Shown: piece after piece, positions 33,269 through 39,009 of the stretch
Numbering within the stretch: the stretch's first letter is position 1
Layout: each line of letters opens with the position of its first letter
DNA from: Bacteroidales bacterium
Lineage (GTDB): Bacteria; Bacteroidota; Bacteroidia; Bacteroidales; F082
Assembly (NCBI GenBank): GCA_017630195.1
Contig: JAGBVS010000023.1
Coordinates: 1-39,009, forward strand
Direction: 5' to 3'
DNA: 39,009 nucleotides
The notes under the pieces: generated by a model
The model's database searches: none
Told to the model about the DNA's origin: nothing
Seen by the model: only the letters and a program-made list of their open reading frames with translations
Program-made: the position numbers and the translations under genes

Positions 33269-34369
33269 TCACAACTTTTGATAACGTTTTCCAGGCAATG
33301 CCGTCAGCACTCCGTCAAATTCGAGAGAAAGCAAAATCGAAGCTATCTTCGTAGGTGAGAGCATCGTCTCGGTTATGATTTTATCTAAATATACAACATT
33401 CTCATTACCAAATACATCCATCACCTTTTGTTCCTCATCGCTGAAATCACGGAACATTCGCATTTGTCTTGTCACCACTTTTTTCTCTTCGTTCCAACGC
33501 ATTACAGAGCGTAAATCCTCAACATCAGTCAAGATATTGGCTTTGTTTTCCTTTATTATCTTGTTACATCCTTCGCTATAGACATCGCCGATTTTTCCAG
33601 GAAACGCAAACACCTCTCTATCATAAAGATTCGCTATTTCTGCGGTAATGAGCGCTCCTCCCTTAGCAGCGCTCTCCACGACAATGAGACAATCTATCAT
33701 TCCTGCAACAATTCTGTTTCTTTTTGGAAAATTCTCCCTGTCAGGCTCCGTTCCACTGATATTTTCTGTCAGCAGACAGCCCCCTTTGTCAACCATCTTT
33801 CTCGCAAGATTTTTATTGACAGAAGGATAAATAGTCTGGAAGCCATGAGCCAAAACCGCTGCCGTTATGAGATTATTTTTCAAAGCCGCATGATGCGCGC
33901 ATGTATCGACGCCGTATGCCAAACCACTGACGACAAGTACATTATCATCGACAAGCTGTTCAACGATTCTCTCCGTGAGCATCTTACCATAATCGGTAAT
34001 ATTACGAGTCCCGACAACACCTACAATTTTCTCTACATTCAAATCGGTCGCACCTTTGCAATAAATGATTATCGGGCTGTCGTAGCAATGTTGTAGTCGT
34101 TTAGGATAATCAGGATTAAGATAATACAGAATCCTTATTCCGTTACGTTCCGCAAAAGCGAGTTCTTTCTCAGCTCTCGACAGAACTTTCTGCGACACAA
34201 TACTTTCCACGCTCTTCTCCCCTATTCCCGGAATATGAAAAAGATTCTTTTTCTTCTCTTTAAACACTGCCTCAGCGCCGCCACAGTACGCCACAAGTTT
34301 TTTACCGTTGACATCACCGATACCAGGAATCAAAGTCAAGGCAACCTCATATAACAATTCATAATGCAT
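33269..34369 (-). CDS. dprA: DNA-processing protein DprA
   Basis: It loads RecA onto incoming single-stranded DNA during transformation. The product of about 366 residues has an N-terminal helix-hairpin-helix-like part (LTLIPGIGDVNGKKLVAYCG), a Rossmann domain (GVVGTRNITDYGKML, VSGLAYGVDTCAHHAAL, FPKRNRIVAGMIDCLIVVES), and a C-terminal winged helix (about 305-366). I place the start at the ATG at 34369. The frame is open to a TTG at 34378. The first five codons (MHYEL) lie in a repeat phrase. A consensus promoter lies at 34409-34441. Confidence 0.95.
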   Translation of the reverse strand: MHYELLYEVALTLIPGIGDVNGKKLVAYCGGAEAVFKEKKKNLFHIPGIGEKSVESIVSQKVLSRAEKELAFAERNGIRILYYLNPDYPKRLQHCYDSPIIIYCKGATDLNVEKIVGVVGTRNITDYGKMLTERIVEQLVDDNVLVVSGLAYGVDTCAHHAALKNNLITAAVLAHGFQTIYPSVNKNLARKMVDKGGCLLTENISGTEPDRENFPKRNRIVAGMIDCLIVVESAAKGGALITAEIANLYDREVFAFPGKIGDVYSEGCNKIIKENKANILTDVEDLRSVMRWNEEKKVVTRQMRMFRDFSDEEQKVMDVFGNENVVYLDKIITETMLSPTKIASILLSLEFDGVLTALPGKRYQKL

Positions 34370-34388
34370 AACGCACAATTCATAATTT
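34355..34388. repeat. Phrase CAATTCATAATGCATAA overlapping the dprA start
   Basis: CAATTCATAATGCATAACGC is followed by ACAATTCATAATT. The 16-mer AATTCATAATGCATAA (34357-34372) is identical to one in 12803-12843. It contains the start codon of dprA and supplies its leader. Confidence 0.75.
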
Positions 34389-34408
34389 TTGATTTATAAT
34401 TCCAAGCA

Positions 34409-34441
34409 CAAAAATACAATTTTATTTTATTGAAAACCAAA
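34409..34441 (-). promoter_or_regulatory. Consensus promoter of dprA
   Basis: On the minus strand TTTG (34438-34441), 21 bp, TATTTTTG (34409-34416). Both boxes match the consensus. Confidence 0.75.
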
Positions 34442-34467
34442 CATTTATGTTAATTTTTATTAAGAAT

Positions 34468-34542
34468 TAGAGATGCAGAGGGACTAGAGATGCAGAGGGA
34501 CTAGAGATGCAGAGGGACTAGAGATGCAGAGGGACTAGAGAT
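34468..34542 (+). repeat. 17-bp perfect tandem repeat TAGAGATGCAGAGGGAC x4
   Basis: Four identical 17-bp units fill 34468-34535, and a partial fifth (TAGAGAT) follows. The perfect identity suggests a recent expansion or an active VNTR. It is not a CRISPR: there are no spacers. Confidence 0.95.
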
Positions 34543-34550
34543 TGTGACAC

Positions 34551-34636
34551 TCCTTCCCCTCTATCCCCTCTATTCCCTCTTATCCCTCCACACCCTCTAT
34601 TCCCTCTATTTCCTCTTATCCCTCTATTCCCTCTTA
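34551..34636. repeat. Degenerate CCCTCTATTCCCTCTTAT repeat, left of the IVP gene
   Basis: About nine units of CCCTCTATT and CCTCTTATC are packed in register. The right end overlaps the last codons and stop of the four-helix-bundle gene. The same phrase is on its other side at 35080-35168. Confidence 0.8.
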
Positions 34637-34974
34637 TAACCATTTATTATCTTAAGACAACCCGATGAGATATGTTTAATTTTGTTTTGAAGCTCAATTC
34701 GTGTTGCTTTATCGCACAAATTAAAATCTTCACACAAATACAACATCGAACTAACCTCAGCACAACTACCTCTAGAAACTTTTAAATGAAAAATAAACCT
34801 CGCCGTAGATCCTGAATCCAAGCCCTCTGCAATATTATTCATAACACTAATCACAGCCCTTTGAATCTGATCTTTGAACCCATAATCTTTACATACAGAC
34901 ATCATTTTATAAACATCATTCACAAGACTCCTCGACATCTGCCAAATGTACATTTCTTCAATACTTTTTATCAT
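34624..34974 (-). CDS. Four-helix-bundle protein (23S rRNA intervening-sequence protein family)
   Basis: A 116-residue helical protein of the S23/IVP family: IEEMYIWQMSRSLVNDVYKM, then QIQRAVISVMNNIAEGLDSG, FIFHLKVSRGSCAEVSSMLY, and a C-terminal helix. In some spirochaetes and others such genes lie in 23S rRNA intervening sequences, and a related fold is Avd of diversity-generating retroelements. Neither rRNA nor reverse transcriptase is here. The function of the free-standing form is unknown. The stop codon and last residues (YKRE) are encoded by a repeat unit, and the gene is flanked on both sides by the same repeat phrase. Confidence 0.88.
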   Translation of the reverse strand: MIKSIEEMYIWQMSRSLVNDVYKMMSVCKDYGFKDQIQRAVISVMNNIAEGLDSGSTARFIFHLKVSRGSCAEVSSMLYLCEDFNLCDKATRIELQNKIKHISSGCLKIINGYKRE

Positions 34975-35079
34975 AATTTTAATTTTTGCAGTTACTCAAT
35001 CATTATAACTAAATAATTATCAATTTATTATAGTTAAAAATAATTAACATTCATCTATACCAAACAACCCCATCACCTT

Positions 35080-35168
35080 CCCCTTTATTCCCTCTTATCC
35101 CTCTTATCCCTCTACTCCCTCTATTCCCTCTTATCCCCTCTATTCCCTCTACTCCCTCCACTCCCTCT
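35080..35168. repeat. Degenerate CCCTCTATT repeat, right of the IVP gene
   Basis: About ten 9-bp units such as CCCTCTTAT, CCCTCTACT, CCCTCTATT and CCCTCCACT end 20 bp before the promoter -7 box of the next gene. It matches 34551-34636 in sequence and orientation. Confidence 0.85.
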
Positions 35169-35188
35169 CAATCCTCAAAAAAAAATCG

Positions 35189-35196
35189 TATCTTTG
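35189..35196 (+). promoter_or_regulatory. Promoter -7 box of the glycosyltransferase gene
   Basis: TATCTTTG matches TAnnTTTG. The -33 position lies in the CCCTC repeat and has no TTTG. The expected transcript start (about 35203) lies about 16 bases before the TTG start. Confidence 0.55.
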
Positions 35197-35218
35197 CAGA
35201 AATTTTAACAACAACGTT

Positions 35219-36295
35219 TTGGGGAAGAATATATTAATATGTCCGTTAAACTGGGGATTAGGTCATGCCACGCGCTGCGTCCCTATCATCAAGGGACTCT
35301 TGGATTTAGGACAGAATCCTATCATAGCTGCCGATAAAGCTCCTTTGTCATTTCTACAGAAAGCTTTTCCTGATTTAGAGATAATAAAGCTTCCAGGTTT
35401 CGACCCTATTTACAGCAAAAGCAACTCTCAGGTTTTCAAATTATTAGCATCATTACCTACAGCTTTTTCCGATTTCAAGAAAGAACATCGCGACATTGAA
35501 ACAATCGTAAAAGACCATAACATCGACATCGTGATTTCAGACAACAGATTCGGCTGCTGGAGCGAAAACGCACATTCTGTTTTTATGACACACCAGCTTC
35601 ATATTCAGACTCCTAACTTATTCAAATGGACTTATCCTTTCATAAATAAAATAAACAACAATTACATTAAGCACTACAATGAACTATGGATTCCTGACAA
35701 TGAAAATGAACCTTCGTTATCTGGAATCTTAGCCCATCCAGCCGATGTTAAAATCAAAAGCAGCTACATCGGATTATTAAGCCGTTTTTCCACTGATATT
35801 CAAGAAGATGATAAAGACATCGATTATTTAGTCATTTTATCAGGACCAGAGCCACAACGTAGCATCTTCGAAAACATCATAGTAAAACAAGCGCATGAGG
35901 TCAGTGGCAGAATCGTGATTTTAAGAGCCAAGCCTAACCAAAACGATCTGCCTTATAACATACCAGAAAACATAACATTCTTCAATCATGCCGACGACGA
36001 TTTCTTTGTCGAGCTTATCGCTAAATCAAAGAACATCATTTGTCGCGGAGGCTATTCCTCTTTGATGGATTTAATACGCCTTAACAGAAGTGCACACCTC
36101 GTCCCTACTCCAGGACAGACAGAACAAGAATATCTCGCTGATTATCTTACAAAAAAAGGACTGTTCAGCAGTTGCAGACAGAAAAATTTCAAATTCAAGA
36201 ATGTCAAATGTCAACAGTCTTTTCCACAAAATCATTTCTCGAAAGTCAACGAACAGCTCACAGATTTTTTAGAGAATTGGTTGAACAGTTTTTAA
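35219..36295 (+). CDS. MurG-like glycosyltransferase family protein, TTG start
   Basis: A 358-residue protein of the GT-B fold. The N-terminus ILICPLNWGLGHATRCVPII is the family block and YSSLMDLIRLNRSAHLVPTP with GQTEQEYLADYL is the C-terminal nucleotide-sugar part, as in MurG-type and MJ1255-type enzymes. No donor or acceptor can be named. The start codon is TTG at 35219: the only nearby ATG (in TATGTCC) is out of frame, the promoter sits just upstream, and homologues begin at this point. The gene is read alone, with lgt following 33 bp later. Confidence 0.82.
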   Translation: MGKNILICPLNWGLGHATRCVPIIKGLLDLGQNPIIAADKAPLSFLQKAFPDLEIIKLPGFDPIYSKSNSQVFKLLASLPTAFSDFKKEHRDIETIVKDHNIDIVISDNRFGCWSENAHSVFMTHQLHIQTPNLFKWTYPFINKINNNYIKHYNELWIPDNENEPSLSGILAHPADVKIKSSYIGLLSRFSTDIQEDDKDIDYLVILSGPEPQRSIFENIIVKQAHEVSGRIVILRAKPNQNDLPYNIPENITFFNHADDDFFVELIAKSKNIICRGGYSSLMDLIRLNRSAHLVPTPGQTEQEYLADYLTKKGLFSSCRQKNFKFKNVKCQQSFPQNHFSKVNEQLTDFLENWLNSF

Positions 36296-36310
36296 AAAAA
36301 ATTATTTTTG
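36281..36310 (+). promoter_or_regulatory. Promoter of lgt
   Basis: TTG (36281-36283), 19 bp, TATTTTTG (36303-36310). It overlaps the 3' end of the glycosyltransferase gene and gives lgt its own start. Confidence 0.6.
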
Positions 36311-36328
36311 CAAAAAAATTAAAATATC

Positions 36329-37132
36329 ATGATACTTAATTATGTCGTTTGGGATGTAAATCCTTATATTTTCCACATAGGCGAACGTCCTATTGCATGG
36401 TACGGACTTTTATGGGCAATGGTTTTTCTTGTTGGTTATTACATCATGAAAAACATTTACAAGAGAGAGAACCTAAATGAAGAACAGCTCGACAAATTAT
36501 TGATGTACATGCTGGTTTCCACCATTGTAGGAGCTCGTTTAGGTCACTGTCTTTTCTATGAACCTGAATATTATTTTTCCAATCCAATAAAATTCTTATA
36601 TGTCTGGGAAGGCGGACTTGCCAGCCACGGAGGAGCGATAGGAATTTTGATTGGACTTTACATATACGCTAAAAAAGTCAACAAACCATATATCTGGATT
36701 TTAGACAGAATTGTGATTCCGACAGCCATTGGAGGCGCTTTCATCCGCATGGGAAACCTCATGAACTCAGAGATTTACGGACAGCCAACAACACTTCCAT
36801 GGGGTTTTAAATTTGTAAGAGATTATCCGATAGGAATGCCTATTGAGAACATACCGGCATGTCATCCTACACAGATTTATGAAGCACTTTTCTGCGTGGC
36901 AGTTTTCCTTTATCTTTTACACGCTTATTATAAACAAGACATGGGCGAAAAACGTCCTGGCTTCATGTTCGGAATATTTCTAATTGTTGTCTTTGGTTCA
37001 AGAATATTGATTGAATTCATTAAAAACCATCAAGTTGCATTTGAAGACAATATGGTTTTAGACATGGGACAATGGCTCAGCATCCCATTCGTCATCGTAG
37101 GCATCTGGTTAGTGTTTTTCAAGAGGAAATGA
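36329..37132 (+). CDS. lgt: Prolipoprotein diacylglyceryl transferase
   Basis: It adds diacylglycerol to the cysteine of prolipoproteins at the inner membrane. The 267-residue product has about seven membrane segments, the block ARLGHCLFYEPEYYFSNP, GGLASHGGAIGILIGLYIYA, GNLMNSEIYGQPT and HPTQIYEAL with the essential residues of the family. Lipoproteins predicted in this window (the M23 and FISUMP proteins) are its likely substrates. The start at 36329 follows a good promoter by 18 bases. Confidence 0.96.
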   Translation: MILNYVVWDVNPYIFHIGERPIAWYGLLWAMVFLVGYYIMKNIYKRENLNEEQLDKLLMYMLVSTIVGARLGHCLFYEPEYYFSNPIKFLYVWEGGLASHGGAIGILIGLYIYAKKVNKPYIWILDRIVIPTAIGGAFIRMGNLMNSEIYGQPTTLPWGFKFVRDYPIGMPIENIPACHPTQIYEALFCVAVFLYLLHAYYKQDMGEKRPGFMFGIFLIVVFGSRILIEFIKNHQVAFEDNMVLDMGQWLSIPFVIVGIWLVFFKRK

Positions 37133-37153
37133 GGAATTAGAAATTCAAAATCT

Positions 37154-37167
37154 CAGAACCTCAGAAG
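37154..37167. repeat. 14-mer shared with the 647-660 spacer
   Basis: CAGAACCTCAGAAG is the exact inverse of 647-660 and is preceded, as there, by an AAATTCA string. It follows the lgt stop by about 20 bases. Confidence 0.5.
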
Positions 37168-37206
37168 AACTTTGGCTGTTGAACTAAGGCTTTTGAACCT
37201 TTTTTA

Positions 37207-37254
37207 GTGATAAAGTGATGGAGTAATGAAGTAATGGAGTAATGGAGTGATATT
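37207..37254. repeat. 8-bp tandem repeat GTAATGGA x6
   Basis: Units GTGATAAA, GTGATGGA, GTAATGAA, GTAATGGA, GTAATGGA and GTGATATT stand in exact 8-bp register. After it comes TCCCTCAAA, TCCCTGAAA, TCCTGAAA (37262-37287), another phrase. This spacer between lgt and the IS holds no gene. Confidence 0.8.
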
Positions 37255-37296
37255 ATTACATTCCCTCAAATCCCTGAAATCCTGAAATCCTAAAAA

Positions 37297-37323
37297 AGAA
37301 CCCCAGAGTGTTTCTGAGGTTCT
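37297..37323 (-). terminator. Terminator hairpin directly beside the IS
   Basis: AGAACC (37297-37302) pairs with GGTTCT (37318-37323), with CAGA/TCTG as inner pairs. On the minus strand it is followed by TTTTTT, so it reads well as a minus-strand terminator. On the plus strand the expected T-run is missing, because the IS begins two bases after the stem. Confidence 0.65.
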
Positions 37324-37325
37324 GA

Positions 37326-37338
37326 CCTGACTTCGTCA
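37326..37338 (+). repeat. Left terminal inverted repeat of the IS
   Basis: CCTGACTTCGTCA, the exact inverse of the last 13 bases of the element. Confidence 0.85.
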
Positions 37339-37389
37339 CTAAATTTTAGTTAAGAATATAAATTATTGAAAAATAATATTTTAACTCTT

Positions 37390-37416
37390 TTGCGTACCCC
37401 ATTTTGGGGTACGCAA
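37390..37416 (+). promoter_or_regulatory. Perfect 12-bp hairpin in the IS leader
   Basis: TTGCGTACCCCA, loop TTT, TGGGGTACGCAA, then GTG and eight T. As a hairpin with a T-run it could stop transcripts entering from outside, protecting the element from read-through. It lies 25 bases before the transposase ATG. A possible -7 box (TATTTTTG, 37430-37437) follows it. Confidence 0.65.
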
Positions 37417-37441
37417 GTGTTTTTTTTACTATTTTTGTGAT

Positions 37442-38998
37442 ATGTATGTAAAGAAGAAAAAGAACAGGTCGCAGACTACAAGTGTTGTCGTCTGTGAGAA
37501 AATAAAAGGCAAATACAAGGAGCATATCACCATAGGCATCAGTTCTGACGAAAATGAGATAGAAAGACTTGTCGAACAAGGGAAAGAATGGATAAGAAAA
37601 TATCAGTCGAGGCATTCTCCCGAATTGGACTTATACGGTGAAGAAACCGAGGCGAAACGGCAGGAATCTGAGAATATGCTTGCGTTCCTTTCCAACATCG
37701 AGAACATACTCGTAAACGGCGACCAGCTGATATTGGACAGGATTTTCGACAAGGTAGGTTTTAACCAGATTGAAGATGCTGTGTTCAGAAAGTTGGTACA
37801 GTCCCGTTTGTCATGTCCGTCGAGCAAGGCTGCCACCGTGGAGTATCTCAAGAACCATTTCGACGAGGATGTGGATCTTTCCAAGATATACCGCTATCTC
37901 GACAAGCTCAACCATACACAGCAGGAGAAGGTTCAGGACATAAGCGTGCATCACACCAGGAAGCTGCTCGGCGGCAATATCGGAGTGATGTTCTATGACG
38001 TGACGACGCTTTACTTTGAGGCTGACAGGGAGGATGACCTGCGCAAGACGGGATTCTCCAAAGAAGGACGTCACAAGAACCCTCAAATCATTCTGGGACT
38101 GTTGGTGAGTCTCAACGGCTACCCGCTGGCATATTGCATACATGAGGGCAACAAGTATGAGGGGCATACCATGATGCCGGTAATTGAGGAGTTCGTCAGC
38201 AAATACGAACTTGATGATTTTGTCATCGTCGCCGATTCCGGTCTGATGAACGAACAGAACATCCTCGACATGGAGAAGAACGGATATAAATATATCATCG
38301 GAGCCAAGATAAAGAACGAGTCCAATGTGATAAAGCAGTGGATATTGGAACAGAAGAAGATAGACCGTCAGATGCACGAATACGACAAGGGTAACGGACG
38401 CAGACTTCTGGTGGGATATACATCTGACAGAGCGAAGAAGGACGCTTACAACAGGGAGAAAGGCATCAGGAGGTTGGAGAAGTCGTACAAGCGAGGGAAG
38501 CTCACCAAAGACAGCATCAACAAGCGTGGTTATAACAAGTTCCTTGACATGAAGAACGAGGTCGAAGTCACCATCAACTACGAAAAGATTGCAGAGGATG
38601 CCGCCTGGGACGGATTGAAGGGTTATCTCACGAACACGGAATTGTCGACCGACAAGATTTACGAGGCGTACCATAATCTGTGGACGGTAGAACTTGCGTT
38701 CAGGATAGCGAAATCGAAGATAGAGGTGCGTCCGATGTTCCACTTCACGAGAAAACGCATAGAGGCACATATCTGCATCTGCTTCGTCGCCCTGAAAGTT
38801 TACAAGGAACTTGACAGGATACTGAAGCTGAACAATATTAATATGAGTGTCGATAAGGTGCTTCGTATGGCAAAAACAATCACGACTTTACAGATAAGAC
38901 TGCCGTTGAACAATGAAGTCATCTCCAAAGTCATGATCATGAAACGCCACAAGGCAATCGAAAGATTATTCGATGAAGATTTTTGGGGTACGCAATGA
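37442..38998 (+). CDS. IS1634-family transposase
   Basis: A 518-residue DDE transposase of the IS4/IS1634 group. The probable catalytic residues are Asp186 in FYDVTTLYFE, Asp265 in IVADSGL and Glu417 in HNLWTVELAFRIAKSKIEVR. The N-terminus is basic (KKKKNR). It is full length without frameshift, so it may be active. The last residues (WGTQ) and the stop codon are encoded by the terminal sequences of the element. The minus-strand frame opposite it is a shadow. Confidence 0.93.
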   Translation: MYVKKKKNRSQTTSVVVCEKIKGKYKEHITIGISSDENEIERLVEQGKEWIRKYQSRHSPELDLYGEETEAKRQESENMLAFLSNIENILVNGDQLILDRIFDKVGFNQIEDAVFRKLVQSRLSCPSSKAATVEYLKNHFDEDVDLSKIYRYLDKLNHTQQEKVQDISVHHTRKLLGGNIGVMFYDVTTLYFEADREDDLRKTGFSKEGRHKNPQIILGLLVSLNGYPLAYCIHEGNKYEGHTMMPVIEEFVSKYELDDFVIVADSGLMNEQNILDMEKNGYKYIIGAKIKNESNVIKQWILEQKKIDRQMHEYDKGNGRRLLVGYTSDRAKKDAYNREKGIRRLEKSYKRGKLTKDSINKRGYNKFLDMKNEVEVTINYEKIAEDAAWDGLKGYLTNTELSTDKIYEAYHNLWTVELAFRIAKSKIEVRPMFHFTRKRIEAHICICFVALKVYKELDRILKLNNINMSVDKVLRMAKTITTLQIRLPLNNEVISKVMIMKRHKAIERLFDEDFWGTQ

Positions 38999-39008
38999 CG
39001 AAGTCAGG
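38996..39008 (-). repeat. Right terminal inverted repeat of the IS
   Basis: TGACGAAGTCAGG, whose first three bases are the stop codon of the transposase. Confidence 0.85.
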
Positions 39009-39009
39009 A

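Larger units (their letters stand above)
37326..39008 (+). mobile_element. IS1634-like insertion sequence, about 1.68 kb
   Basis: The element is bounded by perfect 13-bp inverted repeats CCTGACTTCGTCA (37326-37338 and its complement at 38996-39008) and holds one transposase gene. Its G+C content is clearly above the surrounding genes, which suggests recent arrival. A second inverted 12-mer TTGCGTACCCCA lies next to the right end and, with a 51-bp gap, near the left end. The target duplication cannot be read because only one base follows the right end. Confidence 0.85.

Noticed and set aside
34468-34542. CRISPR-like array
   Set aside because: The 17-bp units are directly adjacent with no spacers and there are no cas genes.
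34624-34974. Diversity-generating retroelement or 23S rRNA intervening sequence
   Set aside because: The protein fold fits Avd/IVP, but there is no reverse transcriptase, template repeat or rRNA in the neighbourhood.
37811-38770. Long minus-strand reading frame of 319 codons
   Set aside because: It lies entirely opposite the transposase gene, has no family features and no promoter. The plus-strand frame has clear DDE motifs.
1-39009. tRNA or rRNA genes
   Set aside because: I saw no cloverleaf pattern or conserved rRNA strings in the spacers; a covariance search would be decisive.

Overview
The window looks like a chromosome segment of an AT-rich Bacteroidales (Bacteroidota) bacterium. The evidence is a SusC-like TonB-dependent receptor with a CarboxypepD_reg domain, a type IX secretion (T9SS) sorting-tail protein and a porG homologue, paired ompH genes beside bamA, a FISUMP-type lipoprotein, and many promoters of the Bacteroidetes form TTTG-N18-21-TAnnTTTG. 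The genus cannot be named from sequence alone.

Layout. 1-1.33 kb: two unrecognised minus-strand genes and a small exported CarboxypepD_reg protein. 1.4-5.8 kb: oligopeptidase B in an operon behind a TonB-dependent receptor. 5.9-10.4 kb: a minus-strand envelope block with a CbpA-type J-protein, a LiaF/toast-rack membrane protein, two PspC-domain proteins and a fused OlsF-like aminolipid acyltransferase. 10.5-12.8 kb: iorAB (2-oxoacid:ferredoxin oxidoreductase) with a textbook promoter and terminator. 12.9-17.5 kb: an M23 lipoprotein, hypothetical membrane proteins and a cytidylate-kinase-like P-loop protein. 17.6-20.5 kb: hisS-hutH. 20.5-21.0 kb: an intergenic region with a probable structured RNA and a decayed monooxygenase remnant. 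21.0-24.2 kb: exported proteins, including a tetrapeptide-repeat protein and a T9SS cargo. 24.3-33.2 kb: the outer-membrane biogenesis cluster rsgA, an Omp85-like gene, nadK, porG, uppS, bamA, ompH, ompH, all on the minus strand. 33.3-37.1 kb: dprA, a 23S-IVP-type four-helix-bundle gene, a glycosyltransferase and lgt. 37.3-39.0 kb: an apparently complete IS1634-like insertion sequence of higher G+C content.

How the genes fit together. Most genes serve the envelope: undecaprenyl diphosphate synthesis (uppS), lipoprotein maturation (lgt), barrel insertion (bamA, a second Omp85, periplasmic OmpH chaperones), T9SS (porG plus a cargo), membrane stress and membrane lipids (PspC, LiaF-like, OlsF), and cell-wall hydrolysis (M23). 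The metabolic genes (iorAB, hutH) point to amino-acid fermentation.

The strongest unexplained signal is that most longer spacers contain short degenerate tandem phrases (8-bp CTTGTNGT, 8-bp GTAATGGA, 17-bp TAGAGATGCAGAGGGAC, and AATTCATAATGCATAA, GACTAAAGGCTAAAG, ACAGCTCACAGCTTAT and CCCTCTATT types). The same phrases recur at distant loci in both orientations. They run into the start of dprA, the signal peptide of the M23 lipoprotein and the stop codons of bamA and the IVP gene. They resemble the STRR repeats known from cyanobacteria. A second candidate is a structured RNA-like element at 20703-20815.
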